This document shows, in pieces, positions 42,488 to 56,148 of a stretch of DNA of 64,000 bases; the first letter of the stretch is position 1; every line of letters starts with the position of its first letter. The translations under genes and the position numbers were made by a program. The stretch comes from Takakia lepidozioides (Eukaryota; Streptophyta; Takakiopsida; Takakiales; Takakiaceae): the NCBI GenBank assembly GCA_030704615.1, contig CM060734.1, positions 23,746,001 to 23,810,000 on the forward strand, given 5' to 3'. Below the pieces are notes generated by a model, which was not told the origin of the DNA, did not search any database, and saw only the letters and a list, made by a program, of their open reading frames with translations.

Positions 42488-44249
42488 GTACATGGATCCT
42501 GTTGGTAACCTATTCCATAACCCAGAGGGTTTTGTACTAAGGTAATTTTTGACTAAACTATAATTAACTTTCTACTATCTTCATCCATACCGGATATAGT
42601 TAATAATGGATGAATTCCATTAAATGTTAATTCTGGTTATCATTTTTTACCTGGTTCCTTTGGATTATTAAGGTCATTTATATCTAACCCTAATGAATGC
42701 CAGGTTCTGGTCATCGATTTTTGGATGTCATCCCTGCTGGATGACATGGCGATGACAACAGGGGAATATCACCTTTCATTCCTTATTTTTCATCCCACAT
42801 GGATGAAATCGCAATGGTTTGCCATATTTCCTCTCCTGCCATAAAACTTGCACGATACTGTGCGTTTTTTCTACGGGAGATGAAGTGATGGTGTCAGAGG
42901 GATCTCTTAGCATGAATTTTATGATTTTGATGGCTATGGAGACGCTTCAATGTTGCTTACAAGTACTCTGGCAAGATTCCAGTCCTTTCTCATCTCCCTT
43001 GGGATGCGTAACGGCGGCAGTGCTTCAATTCCCTCAGTATGGTGGCCTATTCCCTTGGCGGGCAATCTACCTTAGGCTGCCCGATTGCTTGTAGATCCTC
43101 TCTGGATCATTAAGTTTCAGCACTGCTCATAAAAACTCGGGGGGTTTCTTCACCTATTAAAATGCGCATAGATTTCAGCAAACCATTGCTTGTTTGTGCT
43201 GTTGATTGTCAAGTGCTTGGAGCAATGTCGAGTCCTCTTCCGCAATCGATTAAGGTTGTGGATAACCTTGCTTGTGTTTAGAATTGATTCTTGCTTTAGA
43301 ACTCATGTTGTACAGCGATAACAAGCGTGAGACCCGATTCACCTGGGGTTCCACAATTCTCACTAACCTGTTGGTTCTTGTGGGGGCTTGTGATGGGACC
43401 AGGTGAGGGTCCTCACTTAATGTGATTTTTTGAAGCTTGAATCTGATGACAAACCTGCAAGTGAAGTGACATCGACATCAGCTGATTATCCAGGGAGATG
43501 TCTCATTTTTGCCTCCCTACCTTGACCAATCTGGATATGCTTACAACCTTTATCTTTATGTTGAAGCAGCAAGTGCATTAGCGAGCCTTTTTAGAATTCT
43601 ATTAAGGACTCTGGGTTATGATTTCCGCTGCATTGAAATATGGTACTGGATGTAGGGTTTCCAAACCAAATATATGCTCTTTTTTCATGCTTAGAGCACG
43701 ATTTGCTACTCTGATATGTACACTTTCAAGCAACACGGTAGGGGAGAGGCCAGAGCTTGCATCTGGTTTATACTAAGCCTTGTATGCCTTTATGTGCTCA
43801 ATCTATGGAACCTCTGTGGCTTTCTGAACCCCCTTTCCTTTTTTACCTTGCATACAATCTGCTAAGGTAAGTAACCTGCTACCTCTTCATGTCACTCTGT
43901 AATTACAGATTGTATACAGTTGTGTTTGTGGCTTTTGGGTTACAATAAAAGAACACAGGACTCATTGTTTCTGCTCCACAAGAAACATGGAATGGTGGGG
44001 ACCCAGAATTACTCTTCTAAAAGCAAGCTTTTGTTTTTTTAGAAAAACATGTACTAGCTTTATAGACTCTTGGTAGGTTGGATTGAAGATATCAGCTGTT
44101 CTGATATCTGGCAACACAACCTTTTTTTCAGATGTTATGACTTCAAAACCTGTGTAACATTGGGGTTTGAACATGTATTGGCACTATAGCCTTTCTGAAC
44201 TTCATTAAAATGTCTTTTTTACCTTGCAAACACCTTGTTAACAAAATCT
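42488..44249. other. Single-copy spacer between segments A1 and B1
   Basis: This 1.76 kb stretch has no counterpart at the equivalent place in the other units. Its first 400 bases contain short inverted pairs such as TTCATCCCACATGGATGAA and GTCATCCCTGCTGGATGAC. No gene is supported. Confidence 0.4.
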
Positions 44250-45235
44250 CTAAAAGTTACCTTTTTAATGGATGTTATCCATTGACGAGTGCATCTCCTG
44301 CTAGAATGCGACTTTTTCATCCCCCCTGGATGAGAAATCGGGGATATGTGCCCTAAGCAGGTCGACACCTTTCACAGCACACAGCTCGTGCTTCAGGGAT
44401 CCTTGATGATGCGCCGTGTAAATCTGCTCCCCAGTTGCTGCATGGTACCCGTGATGGCTGGCTCTTGGGATGCGCATTGGCGGTTATGCAGATTCTTCTC
44501 TGGCAGGTGACAAAGCGATGATTGCTTTGCTCAGACCCTCGTGGTTCTTTCTAATTGCAGCGTTACTCCTCGTTGGGAAGTACTCTAACCCTATTTATCT
44601 ACAGATTACATATGGCTCTTTCACTTTGTATGAGCTCTTTTCTATCTGTGAACCCTTCTACTGTGATTGTGTTCTGTTGGAGACGATCTGTTGGATGCCA
44701 TGGCGCAGGGCATACCGCAAACACTCGAGGTCTTTTGAGGTTACCCTTGCTTGGATTGTGATCTGTACATGCTTTAGAATTCAGCACTGACATGGATAGC
44801 AACTGTGAAGACATGCCACTCACCCGATGCATCCTCACTAACACACATCTTTATGTGGTGGTTTTTGGGACGGGCACAGGTGAGGGTCTTCACTTGTCTT
44901 GAATTCTTGAAGCTTGCAGAGTCTGATTCTTGCATAAGGGATTGCTCCTACCGCTTGAAGCTGCTGATGCCAGTTGCTGTTTCAAATCTGCCACCTTGTT
45001 GCCTCAAAACGGCTTCAAGTCTGCTCTAATGAGGATCGCCTTCTTACACCTTACCCTTGTTTTTGGTTCTTGATGACCACTTCTACATGTTTTGGAGTTA
45101 AGACACACAAGGGACTTCATAGAAAACAAAATCTCTACTGAAGGCTCTGGCTGTTTTCAACAAAGGTATAGGGCTGCAGCTACAACTATGGCTGCATGGA
45201 AACTAGGCTCTGAAATGAAACATCATGGCCTGGCC
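44250..45235 (+). repeat. Unclassified repeat, segment B copy 1
   Basis: It matches 47919-48818 (same strand) and 51635-52590 (inverted) nearly base for base. A 106-codon frame (MRIGGYADSSLAGDKAMIAL) and a 74-codon frame are shared by all copies, but the identity is at DNA level and no domain is recognised. Confidence 0.8.
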
Positions 45236-47562
45236 TTGATGGATCAGGAGATAGACCTTGTCTGATGACAAACATTCTTCAAGGCTCTCATATCACTGTG
45301 ATTTCATTGCATGATAGGGGACAGGGGTTTATGAGTTCATTTCTTTAACTGGCAGAGCTTTTTATGAGGCCCTGGAATACCACTCCAGGCCCATATCTGC
45401 TTGAGGGTACTCAGCCATGTGTTTTTCTGTTGTTAGAAGTCTTGCCTATGACTTGGCACCGAAGCACCTTCGGACATGGGCCCATCATAATTTTGATTTT
45501 CAAGACCTGCTTGCTGGTAGGTGTTGTGTGCTTCTTACCTTCTACCCTGGCAGAGTTTTGATCATGAAGTCCTGGAATTCCATTCCAGACCTGCAGCTCC
45601 TTACAAAGACTCAAATAAGCCATGTCATTGCATGTAATGCTTGCTCATTCATTTGCAATGCTATGATACCTTCAGGCTGGCTGTTTTTTTTAGGAAGGCG
45701 ACTTATTCAAAAATTGGATTCTAAAACAGTAACCTTTATGGTCCAGCAAGTAGCCTAGCATGACAGTTTTAAATACTTTTTCATGGCCTAAACCTGGTCG
45801 TGATACACCTTGCTAGGTGTAGAGATATTCTTACTTAGATAAAACTAAGCAAGAAAGACACTTGTTGCTTGAAGGGCTTGGTTCTGGAGATTATCTCCAG
45901 ACCTGCAATCTGGTTTCTGAAATGAAGGTGCAATCTGCAAGTATAGGGGAATTTTTCATTAAACCATGGTGCTTTCATGATATGATTGACCTGGAATTCT
46001 GAGTTATTTATTTTTTACCCTAGCAGAGCTGTTTATGAGGCCCTGGAATACCAATCCAGGCCTGCATATGCCTGAAAAAACTCAGCCCCGTTTCTACTTT
46101 ATGAATCTTGCATGTGTCTTGGCACTGATAGATCGGTTTCAAGCCAACACAAGATGCCTTTTTAGGAAGATGAATGGCTCAAGAACTGGATTATGTAAGG
46201 CTTGACCCATGTCAACCAAAAATGAGGAATCATTATGTCAACAGGCAAATGCTTAAGACATGTATGGCTTGCTGTTTCAATTGCAATTTAAAGTACTATG
46301 TGCTTGGCTCTCGAGATTTATCTCCAGACCTGCAATCTGGTTTTTGAAATGATGTTACAATCGGCAAGTATGGTGTGGATCGTTGTATGTCAAACTATGG
46401 TGCTTTCATAATATGATTGACCAAGAATCCCACCCTCCCACCCTGTTTTTTCAGATACCCTGAAATGTAATGGGATATTCAAATGAGATGGTAAACATGG
46501 AAGTGGTTGTTAGATGATGCCCTGTAAAGGGCTGCTTTGTCTTTCAATGACAATGACCTTGGTGGTCTTGTCCATGTCTTGACATGACATGTATATCTTC
46601 CCTCTCTTTATTTGATCAGTGTACTTAGTGGTTTTTGTACACACCATCTACCCTTCTCCTTTCCTGTTTCACCTTCTCATTCTGATGTACTGACAATATT
46701 TTTTGAGGAGCCTTGGCAGATAGGCAACAAACACATTCCAAACTGGAATGATGAACTGAAAGCCTCGGGGTATGAATCCCCCTTGGCCAGGTATGATCTT
46801 CTCCAACAATAGTATGGTTGATTGATTGGGTATGAAAAGTAAGGCATCCTTGATGATACCTGAAATAAGCATAGAGCATCTAAAGGACTTATGAATGCCG
46901 ATATTATGAGCTAAGCCCTGGTAAGACAGCTTACGGGAGTATGTGTACACCTTATACATGATCCGGTCAATGCACACTACTTTTGTTAGCTAGTCTCTTG
47001 TAGCCGATGCCTTATAAATCAGATACCTTATGATTGAGTGACTACCAAGTCCTTTGATCAAGTGCTTCTATACTTCTCTTAGATATGGCTTTCGCTCCTT
47101 GTGGCACCATAAAAAAATACCCAACTCTAATCTGTTGCTAGAAGATGGTTTGTCCATATCACAGGCATGGTACTACAGACCTGAGCTGCTGTTGTTGTAT
47201 CTTGACAAGGTTCCTTCCCTAGCCTGTTCTTCCCTGTGCGAGAGCTTATTGAGAAACTGAAAGGTATTTTCTAAAAACTTGTACCTATCCAGAGCTAAGT
47301 ATACCATTCTTTTCTCGTGATACTATACCAGTCTTGCTATGATACACTTTATGCCAATGTTTCATTCATGACCCGAGGAAGAGAGGATGTAGGATTCTAC
47401 TCCCTAAGGATAGAACTACATGGAAGAGGGGAAACCTTATGAGAAGGGGTCTGGTATGCACTCCCTTACGGGGTGAGTGCATACCACACTCACTCCGTAA
47501 GGTTCTGCCATGCCAGGGGATTGGCTGGTGGGTCCCTCTATCTCCCTCTCTCCCTCTCCCTC
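45236..47562 (+). repeat. Segment A copy 2
   Basis: Near-identical to 40147-42487 with scattered single-base and short indel differences. It directly follows segment B copy 1, so the local order is A1 - spacer - B1 - A2 - C - B2. Confidence 0.85.
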
Positions 47563-48021
47563 TATAACTCTTTGGATTTCATCTGGCCTTAACCTTTTTA
47601 ATGCTGGTTATTTGGTTGTTCAACCCAATTCCCTTTTCATCCAAAATTGGATGAATTTTTTGGAGGATGATGACGCTTACTTTGCAGATTTTGGTTTTTC
47701 ATCCTAATCTCCTTTCTCATCCAAATCTGGATGAAATTATTAGGATGATGACCCTTACTGTGCATAAATCTTGGTTTATCATTTGTTTTCTTTTTTTTTC
47801 ATCCAAACGGGATGAATTCCATGAATGATGGTGACCTATTTTAATCCAGGAGAGAGTAATTTTACCATCGTTTATTATAAATGATGGCAGTTATTAAACT
47901 TGAGCCTATACCCTAACCCTAAAAGTTACATTTTTAATGGATGTCATCCATTGACGAGTGCATCTCCTGTTAGAATGCGACTTTTTCATCCCCCCTGGAT
48001 GAGAAATCGGGGATCTGTGCC
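47563..48021. repeat. Segment C: series of short TTCATCC...GGATGAA palindromes
   Basis: Short inverted pairs recur near 47636 (TTCATCCAAAATTGGATGAA), 47710 (TCATCCAAATCTGGATGAA), 47798 (TTCATCCAAACGGGATGAA), 47937 (TGGATGTCATCCA) and 47984 (TTCATCCCCCCTGGATGA). Each can form a small stem of 7-9 bp. Inverted copies of the whole segment lie at 48819-49274 and 52520-52970. Confidence 0.7.
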
Positions 48022-48818
48022 CTAAGCAGGTCGACACCTTTCACAGCACACAGCTCGTGCTTCAGGGATCCTTGATGATGCGCCGTGTAAATCTGCTCCC
48101 CAGTTGCTGCATGGTACCCGTGATGGCTGGCTCTTGGGATGCGCATTGGCGGTTATGCAGATTCTTCTCTGGCAGGTGACGAAGCGATGATTGCTTTGCT
48201 CAGACCCTCGTGGTTCTTTTTAATTGCAGCGTTACTCCTCGTTGGGAAGTACTCTAACCCTATTTATCTACAGATTACATATGGCTCTTTCACTTTGTAT
48301 GAGCTCTTTTCTATCTGTGAACCCTTCTACTGTGATTGTGTTCTGTTGGAGACGATCTGTTGGATGCCATGGCGCAGGGCATACCGCAAACACTCGAGGT
48401 CTTTTGAGGTTACCCTTGCTTGGATTGTGATCTGTACATGCTTTAGAATTCAGCACTGACATGGATAGCAACTGTGAAGACATGCCACTCACCCGATGCA
48501 TCCTCACTAACACACATCTTTATGTGGTGGTTTTTGGGACGGGCACAGGTGAGGGTCTTCACTTGTCTTGAATTCTTGAAGCTTGCAGAGTCTGATTCTT
48601 GCATAAGGGATTGCTGCTACCGCCTGAAGCTGCTGATGCCAGTTGCTGTTTCAAATCTGCCACCTTGTTGCCTCAAAACGGCTTCAAGTCTGTTCTAATG
48701 AGGATCGCCTTCTTACACCTTACCCTTGTTTTTGGTTCTTGATGACCACTTCTACATGTTTTGGAGTTAAGACACACAAGGGACTTCATAGAAAACAAAA
48801 TCTCTACTGAAGGCTCTG
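47919..48818 (+). repeat. Segment B copy 2
   Basis: Near-identical to 44250-45150. It stops abruptly at 48818, where an inverted copy of 48021 leftward begins. Confidence 0.85.
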
Positions 48819-51800
48819 GGGCACAGATCCCCGATTTCTCATCCAGGGGGGATGAAAAGGTCGCATTCTAGCAGGAGATGCACTCGTCAATGGATGACAT
48901 CCATTAAAAATGTAACTTTTAGGGTTAGGGTATAGGCTCAAGTTTAATAACTGCCATCATTTATAATAAACGATGGTAAAATTACTCTCTCCTGGATTAA
49001 AATAGGTCACCGTCATTCATGGAATTCATCCCGTTTGGATGAAAAAAGATAAAACAAATGACAAACCAAGATTTATGCACAGTAAGGGTCATCATCCTAA
49101 TAATTTCATCCAGATTTGGATGAGAAAGGAGATTAGGATGAAAAACCAAAATCTGCAGAGTAAGCGTCATCGTCCTTCAAAAAATTCATCCAATTTTGGA
49201 TGAAAAGGGAATTGGGATGAACAACCAAATAACCAGCATTAAAAAGGTTAAGGCCAAATGAAATCCAAAGAGTTATAGAGGGAGAGGGAGAGAGGGAGAG
49301 AGAGGGACCCACCAGCCAATCCCCTGGCATGGCAGAACCTTACGGAGTGAGTGTGGTATGCACTCACCCCGTAAGGGAGTGCATACCAGACCCCTTCTCA
49401 TAAGGTTTCCCCTCTTCCATGTAGTTCTATCCTTAGGGAGTAGAATCCTACATCCTCTCTTCCTCGGGTCATGAATGAAACATTGGCATAAAGTGTATCA
49501 TAGCAAGACTGGTATAGTATCACGAGAAAAGAACAGAGAGTTCAGTGGTATACTTAGCTCTGGATAGGTACAAGTTTTTAGAAAATACCTTTCAGTTTCT
49601 CAAGAAGCTCTCGCACAGGGAAGAACGGGCTAGGGAAGGAACCTCGTTCAAGGAACCTTGTCAAGATACAACAACAGCAGCTCAGGTCTGTAGTACCATG
49701 CCTGTGATATGGACAAACCATCTTCTAGCAACAGATTAGAGTTGGGTATTTTTTATGGTGCCACAAGGAGCGAAAGCCATATCTAAGAGAAGTATAGAAG
49801 CACTTGGGACTTGGTAGTCACTCAATCATAAGGTATCTGATTCTGATATAAGGCATCGGCTACAAGAGACTAGCTAACAAAAGTAGTGTGCATTGACCGG
49901 ATCACGTATAAGGTGTACGCATACTCCCGTACGCTGTCTTACCAGGGCTTAGCTCATAATATCGGCATTCATAAGTCCTTTAGATGCTCTATGCTTATTT
50001 CAGGTATCATCAAGGATGCCTTACTTTTCATACCCAATCAATCAACCATACTATTGCTGGAGAAGATCATACCTGGCCAAGGGGGATTCATACCCCGAGG
50101 CTTTCAGTTCATCATTCCAGTTTGGAATGTGTTTGTTGCCTATCTGCCAAGGCTCCTCAAAAAATATTGTCAGTACATCAGAATGAGAAGGTGAAACAGG
50201 AAAGGAGAAGGGTAGATGGTGTGTACAAAAACCACTAAGTACACTGATCAAATAAAGAGAGGGAAGATATACATGTCATGTCAAGACATGGACGAGACCA
50301 CTAAGGTCATTGTCATTGAAAGACAAAGCAGCCCTTTACAGGGCACCATCTAACAACCACTTCCATGTTTACCATCTCATTTGAATATCCCATTACATTT
50401 CAGGGTATCTGAAAAAACAGGGTGGGAGGGTGGGATTCTTGGTCAATCATATTATGAAAGCACCATAGTTTGACATACAACGATCACCACCATACTTGCC
50501 GATTGTAACATCATTTCAAAAACCAGATTGCAGGTCTGGAGATAAATCTCGAGAGCCAAGCACATAGTACTTTAAATTGCAATTGAAACAGCGAGCCATA
50601 CATGTCTTGAGCATTTGCCTGTTGACATAATGATTCCTCATTTTTTGTTGACATGGGTCAAGCCTTACATAATCCAGTTCTTGAGCCATTCATCTTCCTA
50701 AAAAGGCATCTTGTGTTGGCTTGAAACCGATCTATCAGTGCCAAGACACATGCAAGATTCATAAAGTAGAAACGGGGCCGAGTTTTTTCGGGCATATGCA
50801 GGCCCGGATTGGTATTCCAGGGTCATAAACAGCTCTGCTAGGGTAAAAAATAAATAACTCGGAATTCCAGGTCAATCATATCATGAAAGCACCATGGTTT
50901 AATGAAAATTTCACCTATACTTGCAGATTGCACCTTCATTTCAGAAACCAGATTGCAGGTCTGGAGATAATCTCCAGAACCAAGCCCTTCAAGCAACAAG
51001 TGTCTTTCTTGCTTAGTTTTATCTCAGTAAGAATATCTCTACACCTAGCAAGGTGTATCATGACCAGGTTTAGGCCATGAAAAAGTATTTAAAACTGTCA
51101 TGCTAGGCTACTTGCTGGACCATAAAGGTTACTGTTTTAGAATCCAGTTTTTGAATAAGTCGCCTTCCTAAAAAAACAGCCAGCCTGAAGGTATCATAGC
51201 ATTGCAAATGAATGAGCAAGCATTACATGCAATGACATGGCTTATTTGAGTCTCTGTAAGGAGCTGCAGGTCTGGAATGGAATTCCAGGACTTCATGATC
51301 AAAACTCTGCCAGGGTAGAAGGTAAGAAGCACACAACACCTACCACCAAGCAGGTCTTGAAAATCAAAATTATGATGGGCCCAGGTCCGAAGGTGCTTCA
51401 GTGCCAAGTCATAGGCAAGACTTCTAACAACAGAAAACACATGGCTGAGTACCCTCAAGCAGATATGGGCCTGGAGTGGTATTCCAGGGCCTCTTAAAAA
51501 GCTCTGCCAGTTAAAGAAAGGAACTCATAAAACCCCCGTCCCCTATCATGCAATGAAATCACAGTGATATGAGAGCCTTGAAGAATGTTTGTCATCAGAC
51601 AAGGTCTATCTTCTGATCCATCAAGGCCAGGCCATGATGTTTCATTTCAGAGCCTAGTTTCCATGCAACCATAGTTGTAGCTGCAGCCCTATACCTTTGT
51701 TGAAAACAGCCAGAGCCTTCAGTAGAGATTTTGTTTTCTATGAAGTCCCTTGTGTGTCTTGACTCCAAAACATGTAGAAGTGGTCATCAAGAACCAAAAA

Positions 51801-52590
51801 CAAGGGTAAGGAGTAAGAAGGCGATCCTCATTAGAGCAGACTTGAAGCCGTTTTGAGGCAACAAGGTGGCAGATTTGAAACAGCAACTGGCATCAGCAGC
51901 TTCAGGCGTAGCAGCAGCAATCCCTTATGCAAGAATCAGACTCTGCAAGCTTCAAGAATCCAAGACAAGTGAAGACCCTCACCTGTGCCCGTCCCAAAAA
52001 CACCACATAAAGATGTGTGTTAGTGAGGATGCATCAGGTGAGTGAGTGGCATGTCTTCACAGTTGCTATCCATGTCAGTGCTGAATTCTAAAGCATGTAC
52101 AGATCACAATTCAAGCAAGGGTAACCTCAAAAGACCTCGAGTGTTTGCGGTATGCCCTGCGCCATGGCGTCCAACAGATCGTCTCCAACGGAACACAATC
52201 ACAGTAGAAGGGTTCACAGATAGAGAAGAGCTCATACAAAGTGAAAGAGCCATATGTAATCTGTAGATAAATAGGGGTAGAGTACTTCCCAACGAGGAGT
52301 AACGCTGCAATTAAAAAGAACCATGAGGGTCTGAGCAAAGCAATCATCGCTTTGTCACCTGCCAGAGAAGAATCTGCATAACCGCCAATGCGCATCCCAA
52401 GAGCAGCCATCACGGGTACCGTGCAGCAGCTGGGGGCAGATTTACACGGCGCATCATCAAGGATCCCCGAAGCACGAGCTGTGTGCTGTGAAAGGTGTCG
52501 ACCTGCTTAGGGCACAGATCCCCGATTTCTCATCCAGGGGGGATGAAAAGGTCGCATTCTAGCAGGAGATGCACTCGTCAATGGATGACA
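48819..52590 (-). repeat. Right arm of a large inverted repeat (partner 44250-48021)
   Basis: From 48819 the sequence is the reverse complement of 48021 running leftward through segments C, A2 and B1 to about 44250. The arms are about 3.77 kb with a spacer of about 797 bp (48022-48818). Differences are few. Beyond 52590 the arms diverge, because the left side enters the 1.76 kb spacer while the right side enters another inverted C segment. Confidence 0.8.
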
Positions 52591-53322
52591 TCCATTAAAA
52601 ATGTAACTTTTAGGGTTAGGGTATAGGCTCAAGTTTAATAACTGCCATCATTTATAATAAACGATGGTAAAATTACTCTCTCCTGGATTAAAATAGGTCA
52701 CCGTCATTCATGGAATTCATCCCGTTTGGATGAAAAAAGATAAACAAATGACAAAACCAAGATTTATGCACAGTAAGGGTCATCATCCTAATAATTTCAT
52801 CCAGATTTGGATGAGAAAGGACGGATTAGGATGAAAAACCAAAATCTGCAGAGTAAGCGTCATCATCCTTCAAAAATTCATCCAATTTTGGATGAAAAGG
52901 GAATGGGATGAACAACCAAATAACCAGCATTATAAAAAGGTTAAGGCAAATGAACTCCAAGAGTTATAGAGGGAGAGGGAGAGAGGGAGAGAGAGCGGGA
53001 ACCACACCAGCCAATCCCATGGCATGCAGAAACCTTACGGGAGTGAGACCTTACGGAGTGAGTGTGGTATGCACTCACCCCGTAAGGGAGTGCATACCAG
53101 ACCCCTTCTCATAAGGTTTCCCCTCTTCCATGTAGTTCTATCCTTAGGGAGTAGAATCCTACATCCTCTCTTCCTCGGGTCATGAATGAAACATTGGCAT
53201 AAAGTGTATCATAGCAAGACTGGTTATAGTATCACGAGAAAAGAACAGAGAGTTCAGTGGTATACTTAGCTCTGGATAGGTACAAGTTTTTAGAAAATAC
53301 CTTTCAGTTTCTCAAGAAGCTC
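52591..53322 (-). repeat. Further inverted copy of segment C and the end of A
   Basis: It reads as the reverse complement of about 47250-47919, including the GA-rich microsatellite near 52970-53000, and ends abruptly at 53322. Confidence 0.7.
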
Positions 53323-54220
53323 CCATCTACCCTTCTCCTTTCCTGTTTCACCTTCTCATTCTGATGTACTGACAAAATTTTTGAGGGAGCCTTGGCAGAA
53401 GGCAACAACACATCAAACTGGACTGCTGAACTGAAAGCCTCGGGGTATGGAACCCCCTTGGCCACGTATGATCTTCTTCAGCATAGTATGGTTGATTGAT
53501 TGGGGTATGAAAGTAAGGCATCCTTGATGATACCTGAAATAAGCATAGAGTCATCTAAAGGACTTATGAATGCCGCCCATATATGAGCTAAGCCCTGGTA
53601 AGACAGAGTACGGGAGTATGCGTACACCTATACGTGATCCGGTCAATGCACACTACTTTTGTTAGCTAGTTCTGTAGCCGATGCCTTATATCAGAATCAG
53701 ATACCTTATGATTGAGTGACTACCAAGTCCTTCTGATCAAGTGCTTCTATACTTCTTAGATATGGCTTTCGCTCCTTGTGGCACCATAAAACAAATACCC
53801 AACTCTAATCTGTTGCTAGAAGATGGTTTGTCCATATCACAGGCATGGTACTACAGCCTGAGAGGCTGTGTTGTATCTTGACAAGGTTCCTTGAACGAGG
53901 TTCTCCCATTAGCCCGTTCTTCCCTGTGCGAGAGCTTCTTGAGAAACTGAAAGGTATTTTCTAAAACTTGTACCTATCCAGACTAAGTATACCACTGAAC
54001 TCTCTGTTCTTTTCTCGTGTGATACTATACCAGTTCTTGCTATGATACACTTTATGCCAATGTTTCATTCAGACCCGAGGAAGAAGAGGATGTAGGATTC
54101 TACTCCCTAAGGATAGAACTACATGGAAGAGGGGGAAACCTTATGAGAATGGGTCTGGTATGCACTCCCTTACGGGGAGTGCATACCACAATCACTCCGT
54201 AAGGTTCTTCCATGCCAGGG
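53323..54220 (+). repeat. Direct copy of the end of segment A, noisy
   Basis: Orientation flips at 53322/53323. The sequence matches about 46645-47520 but with many one- and two-base indels (for example around 53373-53480 and 53870-53920), far more than between the other copies. It forms a fold-back with 52591-53322. Confidence 0.75.
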
Positions 54221-56148
54221 ATCATGGGATGGTAATGATTTCCTACCCCAGACATAGAACTTGGTCTTGGGCATGGAATAATACTTGCACTGTTCCAAGT
54301 CATGGGCAAACCTCTTACCTATACAAATAAGGAGGCAGGACGTTCGGCATATTACTCTACCCTGTCATTGAAAGTTACACACCAGCCCCAGATCTAAAAC
54401 AGATCAGGGGGGCAAAAAAAACATGGTTGTCCATAAGTGACTTGATGTGCAACTAGGGCAGCTGCTACCCCCTGTTGTATAAGCTGCCAAATATCAGTCC
54501 GTAACCCTGCTTTGGTGATGTTCTTTATGTAAAGAAAATGCTCTTATTTTGTTCTTAAGCTTCTATGATCATAAATGGCGTCTTTAAGACAAACAGACAT
54601 TTCCAGCCATGAACAGTGATCAAGGATCTTTCTTTGGACATGGATACTTACTGCTCAGTCGCTTTGGTATGTCCCATGATACAAAGAACCAAAACTATAC
54701 TAGGTTTGGGCCAACGATAATAAATCGGATGGTTGGTTTTGCTTGGTTTGGTATGTAAGTTTGACCAAAAAAATACAGACGAATGACATGGCCTGTCATG
54801 AATGGCACTTTTAGCATGCTGAAACAACGGTTTCCGGATATGAACAGTGGTAATCGAGTCTCTAATTTTCCCACCCAGAGACTTCGGTTGACTTGAAGTC
54901 TGGGATTTGTCATAAAGCTGACTTGTGAATATGAGAATGGTTGAGAATGAGGCCGATTTGTCGTGTTAATTTTACAATGACCTGTTGTCAGGTCTTGTCC
55001 ATGTCTCGACGAACATAAGTATCTCCCTCTCTGATTTAGACCAGTGTACTGGTGGTTTTGTAAACATTATCAACCAATCTCCCTTCGTTTTCAGTTTGAT
55101 GTTTGATTTACTAACACCTTGGTCTGAGCATGACAAAAAGGTTATCAAATATGTTCCTGATTGAAGGTGATGAACCCCAAGGCAATGGGAAGGCCAAAGC
55201 CATGAGATATCAGCCTCCTCTCCCGCCATGGGGGACGACGGTGTGGAAGCAAGCAAGTCCTTCAAAGGTAGATCTTCTCCAGCAAAAATATTGTTGGCTA
55301 ATTGGGATGGAGAGCAAGGCATCCTTGAAGGGTAACTGAGATAAAGCATAGATAGAATCTACAGGCCTTATGAATGCTGAGTTTTGAGCTAGGCCCGGTA
55401 AGACAGCTGCTGGAGTAGACGGTTCCACCTGAAATGATCCGGTCAATGCACATTACTATTTGTTTGCCGGTCCCCCGTAGCCGATGCCCTTTATGTCAGA
55501 TTTAGATACCTTATGCAAGAATGAGTTCCATTTCTTGGCTCAAATGTTTCTAGTTGCTCCTGGTTTATGGCTTTGCTCTTTTATAGCAACCATAAAAAAA
55601 ATACCCAATTATATATGCTGCTGGTTTAGAGGTTTTGTCTGAATATAAACAGGTGGTAAACCTGCCAAACTTATTACATGAGTCCCAATACCTGCCCCTT
55701 TGGTTTTGTACACATGTTTTTACCCAAACCAAGGGGGTGGGTAAAACACTAAAAGTTTGATATAAGATTTCCCGATTGTTAATTATGACAATCATTAGGG
55801 AGACTATCTCTTGTTCCCTATGGCATAATGATGTGACAATGGAGCAATGATATGACAAGCTGATGGCTTTTAAAGAAGTTATTGGTAAATGCTAAAATGT
55901 AGGGCCGACTGTTTTTCAGGACCAGAAGTGTTCTTGAATGTACAAGCATTGGAAAATAGCATCGTTTAGAAAGCCGGTTACGTGGACACTTGATTACCAG
56001 CCAAATGATATGGAGGGATCTTTTTGTGGCCAAATTGTCCTGGCTATAGCTGAATGTTTACCCATTTCCAAAACGGTAAGTTAAGACCAGTTGGTAGAGC
56101 GAAAAAAGGAAGAGATAGGATCGGGCACATGTATTCAAGTGCGTAGGA
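54221..56148. repeat. Divergent copy of segment A and flanking DNA up to the gap
   Basis: Between about 54930 and 55640 the sequence is alignable by eye to segment A (for example CTTGTCCATGTC, GTAGATCTTCTCCA, AAGGCATCCTTGA, GATCCGGTCAATGCACA), but much more diverged than the other copies. The rest shows no feature I can name. Confidence 0.5.

Noticed and set aside
44470-44790. 106-codon frame (MRIGGYADSSLAGDK) repeated in segment B
   Set aside because: Same reason as above; no domain and no codon-level conservation that can be judged.
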